DNA from: Branchiostoma belcheri | Lineage: Eukaryota; Chordata; Leptocardii; Amphioxiformes; Branchiostomatidae | Assembly: GCF_001625305.1 (NCBI RefSeq) | Contig: NW_017804198.1 | Coordinates: 1,548,709 to 1,612,708 of the forward strand | Direction of reading: 5' to 3' | Length of the DNA: 64,000 bases | The notes under the pieces: generated by a model | What the model saw: only the letters and a program-made list of their open reading frames with translations | Told to the model about the DNA's origin: nothing | Databases searched by the model: none | Position numbers and translations under genes: made by a program | Shown: positions 41,416 to 53,100 of the stretch, piece by piece | How positions within the stretch are numbered: the first letter of the stretch is position 1 | Layout: each line of letters starts with the position of its first letter

Positions 41416-42279
41416 CAAGAGTTTTCTTGAAAAGATGGACTGTAATCGTAGAAAAACTGCTCCCTTTGTCATTGAATAAAAACTTATCTCCGATTTTTTT
41501 CTTTGAAATCCTCTCAAAAACGCACGAAATGCCATTTTAGACGGTTCATTTTTAAAATTTTCCGGGGGAGCATGCCCCCGGACCCCCCTAGGAACCTCGC
41601 GCCTTCGGCGCTCGAGGTCCCCTCAAGCAGTCGGAAGCCCCCCCATTCAAAATCCTGGCTACGGGCATGTTAGCGTAATTAGCAACAACGTGTTAACTTT
41701 TGTACACAAAAACAATGTGTAATTAAAGACCTTTGTGGCAAACTGTTTGATCCTATTGATCCTGAAAATTTGAAGATTGTAGCATGGAAAGTTTAAGAGT
41801 TACAATAAAATGTATGTCAAATATTGTTGATTTACGGTCTCTTTTGGTGCTATGACTAATTAGCTTATTCCCATAGAACCAAATAAGCATCTTTTGATGA
41901 AACCGTCAAAATTGTAAACTTTAAAAAATTCTAGAAAATCTCACCTTTTTATCATGGCGAAAGGAAGAATTCTGACCGGAAGAATCTACTCTGTAACATA
42001 GAATTATTTTTAAGAATCCTTGGCGCCCCCTATTTTTAGTGTGACATCCCTACTTATATGCAAAGATCTGACCAAAATACAATAATGAAAAGGCTTTTTG
42101 GAATGAAAATTAAGTACGCGTAGCTTTAAGAATCACTGGACAAGGGGGGAAGAAACCTAGGCGAAAAAAAATCTGTTTTTTTCTCTCACCCCCACAACAG
42201 TAATGTGGTCACCCGTGCTAGAAACTCTGGTGAGAGATTTGACAGTGTTACCGCGTGCACTGAAAACATATATATAGGC

Positions 42280-42535
42280 ATTTAGAAATGATAGGGGTTT
42301 TGAAAACACCACTTTCTGTGAACCATATATGTTTTCATATGATAGGAGTTTTGGAAACACCACTTTTTGTGAACAATATGTTTTCATATGATAGGGGTTT
42401 TGGAAACACCACTTTTTGTGAACATGTGTTTTCATATCATAGGGGTTTTAGAAACACCACTTTTTGTAAACAATATATGTTTTCATATGATAGGGGTTTT
42501 GAAAACACCACTTTTGTGAACAATATATGTTTTGG
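42280..42535. repeat. Tandem repeat of about 48 bp, 5 copies
   Basis: Units carry tttcatatgataggggtttt and gaaacaccactttttgtgaa. Followed by AT-rich simple sequence to about 42725. Confidence 0.88.
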
Positions 42536-42935
42536 AATTATATGTATTTAAGATATATATATATTGTTTTGAAATACATGTATGTATATATATTTTCTTC
42601 TTAAGCATATATGTTTTACAATTGTATGTATTTACTATACATATATTGTTTTGAAAAGTATATATATATATTCTTATTAAACATGTATGTTTTACAATTG
42701 TATGTATTTTAAATATATATATCGTATTTTTGACAGTGTTCCTGCTTCGTACAAAACGTCCCCATCATGTACTACATGATATGTACATGTTTTACTTCCG
42801 GGTACAGAAGCATTGGTTTGCCTTGGTTGTCTAAGGGTTTATGTGTATGCCTGTCCAGACAGGGTAGGTTGACAGCATGTGGGTTGGAGAAAATTGAAAG
42901 CTAGAATGACAGTCAAAATATTAGACAGAGGATCA

Positions 42936-42976
42936 TGGGACCTTTAAGTCCATGGGGTGGACTTAAAGGTCCCATA
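42936..42976. repeat. Short perfect hairpin
   Basis: gggacctttaagtcca, tgggg, tggacttaaaggtccc. Confidence 0.8.
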
Positions 42977-44146
42977 GTCCGATTGGAGCCAACAGAATAA
43001 GAGGTCGATAATATGCGGGGATTCAGGAACTTTTGAACTTGAAAGTTTGCATGAGCCGTCCCTTCAACCCGGCTTCACAACTTCTGTCTTTTGTTCTTTG
43101 TTAAACCGCCCATGTTACACATTCACAACCTTCCCTCGCACACCAGCCCAGCTGACCAACCTATTTGACTGACGTTCGTGGAGCACTCTGACCAGACTTA
43201 GGCCACGCCTACCTTTCTATATGAATAGAATCAAACTTGAACTAAATATGGAATATGTGCCACAAACGGCACATGGAACATGTGCCACAAACACACCCCA
43301 ACCTACTCCCGAACACCGTTCAATCACCAGCTTACGAATCTTCCGTCAACACTCGAATATTTTAAATATTCTGAAACAGTAGGTGACCTAGCCGGTCGAA
43401 ATTCAACCGTCCTTGCCTCCGACCTATTATGTTTGGGAATTCGGCAGTGCTTGGGAATTGCCATGTTCGGGTATATGTGACGGGGGCTTACTTAATGTCT
43501 CTACACTAAATTGCACTACTGCAGTCACCTTGAGAAGTCAATCGCGCCGGTTAAGAAACATGATAGTTCATCCATTGTGTTAGAAAGGCGTGGCATGGCA
43601 CGCAAAGAAACGAACTTTGTTCATTCTAGGTTCATATATGTGTGCGGTCGCAGTCGCCATGACGGCGGCGCAAATGTTGACAACACATGGCACGTTGCTT
43701 GGTAACGGATGGTATATATTTCAGCGTTACCTGCCCTGCGCGACGACTACAACTTGGACTCTCAAACTGGTGCGTAGGTTGTGCTTATTTCCTCTTGCTG
43801 CCATTCTTCTTTTCTCTCAGTTGACGTTTGGGTTGGTTTTCAAAGGGTTCTTTCGAGTAGATCTCATAGCACTGTTGAGTTCATACAACTAGATTGTGTC
43901 CATTTAAACTTCGCGTGACCAATACCACGCCCCATTCAACAAAGGATTTAGCCTGTGTTTTGCGTCAAATTTGAGATCATGGTAGGTTTATGAACACACG
44001 GCGTCTGGTACAATGATCACGGCTGTTATATTCTCCCCAAATCTATATTAGAAGTTTTAGGACAGACCTTTGGGAATTAAGTGAATTGGTTCTCATTCAC
44101 TACCCATGTTGTTTCAGGACATTCGTTCCTTAAATGGTAAACCAAC

Positions 44147-44179
44147 ATGGCGGATATTGGCGGATACATTGTTACCCAG
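44147..44179 (+). CDS. Gene B exon 1 (proposed): start codon and 11 codons
   Basis: ATG in a strong context (accaacATGG) opens MADIGGYIVTQ and is followed by a consensus GTAAGA donor in phase 0. The next coding exon (51742) opens in phase 0 and has no usable ATG before its nuclease domain, so it needs an upstream start. Removing the inverted-repeat-bounded segment 44385-51570 leaves an intron of about 376 bp, which supports the link. No transcript evidence is available. Confidence 0.55.
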
Positions 44180-47100
44180 GTAAGAGAAATTGACATCTAA
44201 TCTGACATCCTTAGTATATAGGTGGTTTTGACCAATAAAAAAAGGCACAGTAATATACTGACTATACCGAGCTTTGAACTGTTCTTTAAATATTTTTGAT
44301 TAATTCCATATTTTTGATTTTCATGATAGGGAACCTTTCGTAGAAATATGATATTATACGGTCATACGGTGGTATTACCTGGGATAATGTGTAGTTTACG
44401 GCCCAACTTTTAACTTTGTCTGCTCGTCGCGCTAGTTGTGCAACGACGCCATTTTACGTGCGCGGGCATGTGGCGATTAAACCGCTCGGTGATTATTCAA
44501 CCGTTATGAACGATATCTACGATATCTACGATCGTAACGGTTATCAACGGTCGAGAATTAACACGGTCGAGAATCAACACGATCGAAATAGACACGGTCG
44601 AAATAGACACGATCGAAATAGACACGGTCGAAATAGACACGGTCGAAATAGACACGGTCGAAATAGACACGGTCGAAATAGACACGGTCGAAATAGACAC
44701 GGTCGAAATAGACACGGTCGAGGATTATGTGTATTGTGTATGTGTATTGTGGTATGTGTATTCACACTTATGTGATTGTGTATTCACACTTTGCGATGTG
44801 TATTGGGTGTGAATTACTTAATGTGATTGTGTATTAACACTTTGCGATGTGTATTAGGGTGTGAATTACTATATTCCCTTTATCTTCCCCACACTATACT
44901 CATTACAGGGGTAACACCTCCGCCTCTAATGGATGTGTATTAATAAAAACGAGCTTACGTAATTCTACCCCCCCTCCCATTGTTAATAAGGCCAAGAAAT
45001 GCCCGAATATAGCCACACTACCTGTTGACTATTCATTCCTAAATGCTACATACTTTTTTCTTCCATCCATAGGCCCCTGTACTAATCTCTGCTACTCTTA
45101 GAGCCTTATGACAGTCTCAAACATACTGTTACATGATCTCATCAGCCATAATTACATACCTCCACCAAGCACGATCATCATGATACCTGATCACTAATGT
45201 AGGAATCGTGAATAGTACTATCTACATACAATTTATGTGTCCCTAAATCCAACCAAGGTCCGCAAATCAGGTAATAGCCAGCGTTAATACCTGTCATATC
45301 AAGGTGGCAATAAATTAGCTCCTGTTCACCTTTGCTCGTACGCAAGTACCATGGACAAAAAACATTTTAATGCGAACATAATGTGAACAATTTGTATAAA
45401 TTGTTAAACTATAAGATCAATATAAATACATATGTGTGGTGTGTGTATTCGCACTTATGCGACTGTGTATTGACACTTAGGGGTGTGTATTGGGGTGTGA
45501 ATTACTATATGGCCTTTATCTTCCCCGCACTGTACACTATTCAGTATGCGCCAAGCTTATTTAATGCCTATCCCCCTCCCACAGTTAATAAGACCAAGAA
45601 ATGTCCGAATATAGCCACACTGCCTGTTGCCTATTCATTACCTTCGCCAAGAAGGTTATGTTTTCAGGGCCGTTCGTGTATGTGTGTGTGTGTGTGCGCG
45701 CGTCTGTAAACACGATAACCTGAGAAGGCTTAAATGGATTGTCTTGATACTCGGTAGGTTGGAAGGTCTTGATGAGACCTGGAAATGATTTGATTATTCT
45801 GCAGTGAAATTTCCAGTCATAATATTAATATCATTTGGCGAAGGTATGAGATCGGGGAACTCTAGTTCTTAAATGCTACATACTTTTTTTCCATCTGCCA
45901 TAGGCCTCTACTACTACTCTTAGTGCCTTATGGACTCAAACATATACCTAGCACGTATAAGTACCATGGACAAGAAAACAGGCACAGAAAACATCAGCTT
46001 TTAAGTACACGTCTGTAATGAAAAAATAACGTGAACAATTTGTATAAATTACTACACTGTAAGATGAATATATTTTGATATGTATAGTTTTACTCTTGTT
46101 GCTAGACTCAGGTGCAGGCGGGAAGAGTGCCTGCCATTTCCCCCTGTTTTCTGATCAACCCTGCTTTCTTATAGCCAAACTTGTTTGATAACGCCACTCC
46201 AACGGCACATCCAGACGAGCGGAGTTGTCCGCGCTCACTACCCGATCGTATGCTCCATGCCTGCCCGGTACCACTTCAGCATCGAATGTCATTTACTACA
46301 CGAAACATCCGTCACCCAAATCACGAAATCGCCAGGACACGTAACCAAAGTTTTGGGGCCATGCGAGCTCACAACCCGATCGTGAGCGACATTCCTGTTC
46401 GGTACAATTGCGCCTACTCCGACAGTGTGATGTTTTACACGTAACATCCAAATACCGTATATATAGTAGAGGGGATTCATTCCTCAAGCTACCGACATCT
46501 TGCACACGCAGTCGTCCCTCAGTAAGACATTTGGAGCCGCATAGTTCCCGTTTAGAACTTTTATTCAGCCTGTCACACGACCGGTTTCGCCTGTGTGGCT
46601 TCTTCAAGTGTACAGAGGCTAATGATACAAGTGCATGAAGTTGTCACTATATACCTTTCCAGTGCATAGTGCAAGATGTCGGTAGCTTGAGGAATGAATC
46701 CCCGCCCTCTACTATATAATGTAATGTAACTTTGAAACTTTGAAACTTTATTAGAATAACCATTAGCGGTGGACCCTAGGGTCCACCGCTAGTCTTCCTG
46801 GTATTCATTCACAGAGACAATACATTATACAAACATGGTTGACAACTAGACAAGTCACAAACACATCTAAATCAATAACATATTTACAATATACATAATT
46901 TAAAAAACTGACAATCCTGTCGAACAGTGCTTGTAACTACTGGTGGAGGTATTTGTGCAAACCATCCTTAAACACTCTCAGGGATTGTGTGGATTGCATG
47001 ACAATTGGAAGGTTATTCCACACACTGACAGCCCTGTACATGAAACACTTCATCAGTGCGTTAGTTCTAGGTTTCTCTAACAGAAAAGATTGTTTAGCAG

Positions 47101-50100
47101 CAAAACGGGTTCTATAACTATGCAAGTTGTTGACCGAACGCAGTTGCCTACTGATACAAATAGGTTCGTTTGTGAGTGTTATCCTTTTAAATGTTGTCAT
47201 GGTGTTTATTAACAATCTCGTGTGCACAGGTTTCCACTGTGGCTTCGACTGAAACAGACGAGTTGCCTTGTTCTGCATTCGTTGCAGAAGGTTTATGTTA
47301 GTTTTAGTTGTGCATGACCAAACTGGGCTGCAATAATCAATGTGAGATAGTACAAGGCATTCTATTACAATTTTTAACAATGTTTGATCCATAAAGTGTG
47401 CGCATCTTTTGATCATCCCCAGTGATCTAGCCATTTTCTTAGATGTTAATTTTGTGTGAGTATTCCAGGTAAGGCACTCATCTACTGTCGAACCAAGTAG
47501 TTTTACCTCTGAGACCTGTTCGATAACCTTACCATTTGCAGTTAGTGTGAGTTTGGGTTTAGCAGACATTTTGGGCTTGCTCCCCAGTACAATACATTTT
47601 GTTTTTGAAGTGTTCAAGAAAAGCTGGTTCACTCTTACCCAGTTACAGATGTTGTTTACCTCTGTCTGTAGATTACGTGAGATAGTTTCAATAGAAGGAG
47701 CGCATNNNNNNNNNNNNNNNNNNNNCTCTAACAGAAAGATTGTTTAGCAGCAAACGGGTTCTATAACTATGACAAGTTGTTGACCGAACGCAGTTGCCTA
47801 CTGATACAAATAGGTTCGTTTGTGAGTGTTATCCTTTTAAATGTTGTCATGGTGTTTATTAACAATCTCGTGTGCACAGGTTTCCACTGTGGCTTCGACT
47901 GAAACAGACGAGTTGCCTTGTTCTGCATTCGTTGCAGAAGGTTTATGTTAGTTTTAGTTGTGCATGACCAAACTGGGCTGCAATAATCAATGTGAGATAG
48001 TACAAGGCATTCTATTACAATTTTTAATATTTTGTAACATCCAAATACCGCATCACGAAATCGTGGTAGTCACTATTCTCATTGCATTGTAGCAAATCCT
48101 TCCCACGAAAAGGCTAGCGGGCAGGACAGTGCACATCCACCGGCCAACGTCGCTGAGTGCTGGTTCACGCAGAACGAGTCGATACGTAAAGGTTTCCTAA
48201 CTACATGTAGTTGCTGTAGTTGTGTAGTTGGCATTATAGTTTTATACGCCTTGACTTGGCGAGACTAGCGGGTGTGACCGTCTTTTTAGACGGTCTGACT
48301 TTTCTTCTGTACCGATAGGCACCTACAGGTGGGAATAGGCACTTAGAGTCCAAAGACTTGAGGAAAGTTATATTATTGTGTAGTTGGCGTATTACAACCC
48401 ATCTAGGCGAGGCTAATGTGTGTCGTCTTTTTTACGGTCTGAGATCGCTTCAGTGCCGATATAGGCACCTAGAGGCCACCGCCAAGGAAACGCATATTAT
48501 AAGAAAGACTTCATAACTAGAGTTCGATGATCTCATACCTCCATGACATGTGTCTTGCTTTCATAAATCTTACGCATGGTGATGACCACCTGTAATTGGC
48601 TTACATTTTTCACCGCATATATTCAAATTATATGAGGCCATTTGCATATATTGTATCAATTGATCATACTCTCCACCAAATGACAGGGTTATGTTAAGAA
48701 ATAAGGCTATTCTAGCGTTTCCTCATAAATTATGCAAATGAGGTCCTGATTGAAATAAATTATGTTTAGTGATGTTCACCTTCACTGAACTTCCAATTAT
48801 GGCAAGTATTAAATTCCCAGCAGTTACCACCATAAAATTGTACCAATTTGCCATTTATTATGCAAATTAGGTCTTCCTTTACAATCTGCCAATGATCTTG
48901 CCGTTCTCACTAACATATGTCTATAGAGTTTTATAGCCCTAATATGAAATACAGCTGATTTATAGAATTTCCTCATTAATTATGCAAATTAGACCCTGAT
49001 TTGCATAATTATATTTTGATTATATCAAGCATCACTTAAGCTACCTACATACCAAAAATCATGATGATCCATCAAACGGTTGTTCAGTTATCCTCTTTCG
49101 AAGATTTTCAAGGAAACCACCCTGCAGTTCCAGAACAAGCCGCTAGGGGGACCAAACTCACGTGACTTCTTCCCGAGGACAAGAGCTACCTTCCATCCAA
49201 ATATCATGACCCTAGCATGTCCAGATCGCGAGATATCAAAACCGGAAGTTGCGCTGCAGTACCAAGGGAAGCCACTAGGGGGCCCAAAATCTAATCATTT
49301 CCAGTTTTCGTCACATCCTACCAACACACCAAGTATGAAACCAATCCATCCAGGCGTTCTTAAGTTATCTTGTTGACCAACAGACGGACAGACGGACAGA
49401 CGGACGGACAGATAAACGCAACTGAAAATATAACCTCCATGACACATTTCATGGAGGTAATAAACTACAAGTAGTTGCTGTAGTTGTGTAGTTGGAGTAT
49501 CAGGCCTAGCCTTGGCGAGGCTAGCGGGCGAGACAGTCTTTTTTAACGGCATGACTTCACTTCTGTGCCGATAGGCACTTGGAATCCACCGCCTTGAGAA
49601 AAGGTATATGATAAGAAAGGCTTCCTAATGCTTAGGTCACAATTCAAGAAAGGGGCCCTCTCGGCGCGTGTTCGGCGTGTTTTTTGGCACTACCGAACGG
49701 GACCTGGACGGAGACCGGCGGGCTTCCCGACGGCTGCCGGCCTATTTTTGGCTCCGCGCGGTCGCCGAATCGATTTTAACTCAGAGTTAAAAACACTTCG
49801 GGCCCCGTTCGGCGAAATACGCCGAAGCGACGCCGTAACCTCACTGCCCGGGACCCGTCGGGTGGCCGAACAGGCACCTGCCTAAGATTATGACGTCACG
49901 TGTGCTGATCAGTGCATCAGATGGTCAGGAAAAGGGGGTTATAGGGAGCATATATAAACTCCTGCCTCAGACTACGTCGCACAGTTCACCACGTGTGTGT
50001 TACATCGTGTACTTGTGTGTGTTACACCTTGTATTTGTGTGTCAGAATGTCGAAGGGCAAGGGAAAACAGCCGGCACGGCTCTCTTGCCAACTTCATAAA

Positions 50101-53100
50101 ACAGATCATAACAGGAATAGAATCTGTCTGACATTATCTCTTGTTACATCATATGCCTTCGTAATAAAATGAAATCAGAAGTTATTGGCATTTATTTTCA
50201 GTCCAAATTTCAACAGAAGTAACGATATTCAGTGGTTTTATTGCTCAATAGCAAGGAGCTGCCACGGCACACTTCCTGCGTCACTGCTGAAGTACTTCCT
50301 GCGTCACTGTTGACGTACTTTCGAAAGTAGGCCCTCGGTTACTTTTGCGACGCACCAGTTCTGCCTGCCTCTCTTCTTCAGCTACCAATGCCAGAAGACC
50401 TACATGTAGGTTGTCACCAATCTCAATCTCAGACGGGCTTGTAAGTTGTTTGCAGGTTGCACTGAACGCTGCATCGCCAACTTCAGTCTACTCTTTACTT
50501 GACGTGTACTCTTTACTTGAAGTTAAGTGAACGGTAGCAGGCAGTGCAGCGCTTATATATGTACCTGCTCAAAAACACGAGAGGAGCCCGTCGGGATCCC
50601 GCCAGGAACCCGCCAGGGACCTGACAGCTGCCCGGCCGAACTGTAAGAGCCGGTCGGCACCCTACCACACGCCGCACGGGTCAAGACGGGCGACTGACCG
50701 GGCACCGGACGGGTCCCTGACAGAAACCGGCCGCAAAAGTTTATGAATATTAATGAGAGCCGCCGGCCGGAGCACAAGCAGGCCCCGACAGGAAGCCGTA
50801 AAGGAACATTTAATTGTGACCCTGACAGTACGGCGCACGCTCGGCGCCATGACGCCGGCCGGCGTCTACGCCGAGGACATGCCGAACGGGCGCCGTTTCA
50901 AATGTGACCTAAGCATAAAGCTGGAGTCACATTTGAAACGGGGCCTGATCGGCATGTTCTCGGTGTTGGCGCCGGTCGGCATCATGAAGCCGTGCCTGCG
51001 CCGGCTGTCAGGGTCACAATGTCAATGAAATGTTCCTTTACGGCTCCCTGTCGGGGCGCTGAGGCAGCTTGTATTTAAAATTCACAAACTTTTGGTCCCT
51101 TTAACGGCCGGTTTCTGTTAGGAACCCGTCCAGTCCGGTGCTCAGTCAGTCTGTTGGCAGAATGGAACCTTCTCTCGGCGGCTATGTAGGATGGCCGGCT
51201 ATATTGAAATAACGCGTTAAAAACTCTTCCCCACCGCCGCGGGGCCTGCACAGGAGGCTACTACAGGGTCCCTAGCGGGGTGGGGGTGGGGATGGGGGGC
51301 GATCCTGGCGGGTCCCAGACTGGTACGCCCCTGGCTGGTATGGTGGGTTCGCCGCTGGTTGATGCGCAGACCCGTGTACGGTCACTACGGCTTATTGATG
51401 ATATGTCGAGAACATCACATTTTACCCTCTATAACCTTTTTCTGATCGTTCATAACTGTTGAATAATCACCGAGCGGTTTAATCGCCACATGCCCGCGTA
51501 AAATGGCGTCGTTGCACAACTAGCGCGACGAGCAGACAAAGTTAAAAGTTGGGCCGTAAACTACACATTAGCCGAAAAGATATCAATAATGAGTTTTTTT
51601 CAGTTCGAATCGAATCTGCATGCGTGCACGTGTTACACACACACATATATATATATATATAGTGGAGTTAAACTTCTCGGTTAATTTTTGTACCGTAATA
51701 TTCCATTGGTCTAATTTTGTTTATTATTTGTGATCATATAGCTTAGACGTTTGGGGAGGACTTTGGTTACCTTTTACCTCTGGGCCACGGGATTGATTTT
51801 CCGGGTTTCCGCTTGGTTGACTGGGATAGCTTCGTGTACTCAGTACCTTACCTTCACTGCACAAGAGTCCTTGCAAGACGACGGCTCGGCTGAGTTCAGC
51901 AACAGAAATGTGGAGAACTACATAAACAATAACTACCCCGACTGGCGGACTGCGTTTTACATGGTCCCTGATATATTCACCAATTCTGGGAAACAGAAAG
52001 ATCGGAAAATAGCGGGAAATGAAGCGGAATGGCACGTTTACAGTCGCCTCCATGAACTTGGAAATGAACTTGCCAAAGAACAGGCTGGTAATCCAATGTT
52101 TGTCATTCACGGATTCAAATTCCGTCAACAAAGTGGTAGAGAAAAAGGGAAGGTGCTTGGTGAATTCGACTTTGTCATCGTGAGTAAGAAATATGGACTC
52201 ATCTTCATGGAAGTTAAGGCAGTCAGGTCAGATAATTTTAGACATGATCGGTTCAGCAAAGCAAAAGGGCAGATGAAAAAGGCTCGAGAGGCTCTGTCAT
52301 CGTATCTTCAAGACAAACTCCCACCTGATGCATCTACCGTTCATTTTACGAATCCAGTTTTTATTATGATGCCCAACTGTGCACCGAACTCAGGTAGGTT
52401 AAGTTACCTCTGCGAAGTCCTAATCATTATAGGTCATTATAATGGCATTATTTATTATTATTTATTAATTAAAATGAGCAAGGTAGTGCTAAAGAAATGA
52501 TGTGAATGTGCGACAGGGTAAGACCCAATTTTAAGGAAACAATTGTTTTCACTTCGCCTCCCACTCGACCCCCTGCCTGATATTATCATTTTCTTGGATC
52601 TGCTACATGTAGCACTAGTAAATTGATCCCCTGGGCTGTCCCCTGGCCTTTCCCCCCACTACCACATTTAAAAATCATTGCGAAAAACACATATTACGGT
52701 CATGATATGTGATTATTTTTCACACCTCTCATCTGATACATCGATCGTTACACTGTTTCTCTGTTTCAAGAGTTCGTGCTTCTTTGTTTGGACCCCCCCC
52801 CTCTGTCTTTTGGTTTAAAACCTCTCATTTGATACAGTAAAAAGCTTTCTGAAGACTTCATAAAAAGGGCTGGTCTTTCATCTGTAGAGTTGCCAGGAAT
52901 TTGATACAAAAAGACGGTGGGGGCAAAGATACCATTTAAAACTCTTGGTAAACTTTGACACAATGAAAAAATTTAATATACCTGTCCACAGTGCTGAAGT
53001 ACCAGGTAGAAGTCCACACCACTGACCAGGAAGGCGCTGGGACAGACTCCAATGTGTACATCACCATATATGGGCAGAGGGGGGACACAGGGAAGAGACG

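Larger units (their letters stand above)
36400..44146. other. Spacer upstream of gene B
   Basis: Dispersed repeats, hairpins and tandem repeats are listed separately. No convincing protein-coding exon is seen. 43500-44146 is the likely promoter side of gene B. Confidence 0.5.
44385..51570. mobile_element. 7.2-kb segment bounded by 125-130-bp terminal inverted repeats
   Basis: Left arm 44385-44514 and right arm 51446-51570 are inverted copies differing by about one substitution and a 2-nt indel, both starting TAATGTGTAGTTTACGG at the outer edge. A 2-bp TA duplication is possible. No transposase is seen inside; the interior has tandem repeats, foldbacks, a non-LTR fragment, a dispersed element and an assembly gap. 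It could be one large composite insertion or two facing copies of a small element. It fills the proposed intron 1 of gene B. Confidence 0.6.

Noticed and set aside
43590-43892. 100-codon hydrophobic frame upstream of gene B exon 1
   Set aside because: No domain, no splice support, and its composition resembles the surrounding non-coding DNA.
44583-44719. CRISPR-like array
   Set aside because: Direct 15-bp units without spacers; a minisatellite in animal DNA.
44416-44775. Long reading frame with repeated R-N-R-H-G-like units, and its antisense frames
   Set aside because: It is only the 15-bp tandem repeat read in frames that happen to lack stops.
46181-46638. Overlapping frames of 60-100 codons on both strands
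   Set aside because: They cover a MITE and its flank; no domain and no preferred frame.
49628-51028. GC-rich Arg/Pro/Gly-rich reading frames
   Set aside because: They follow from the CGGC/GCCG motifs of foldback elements; frames are open on several strands at once.
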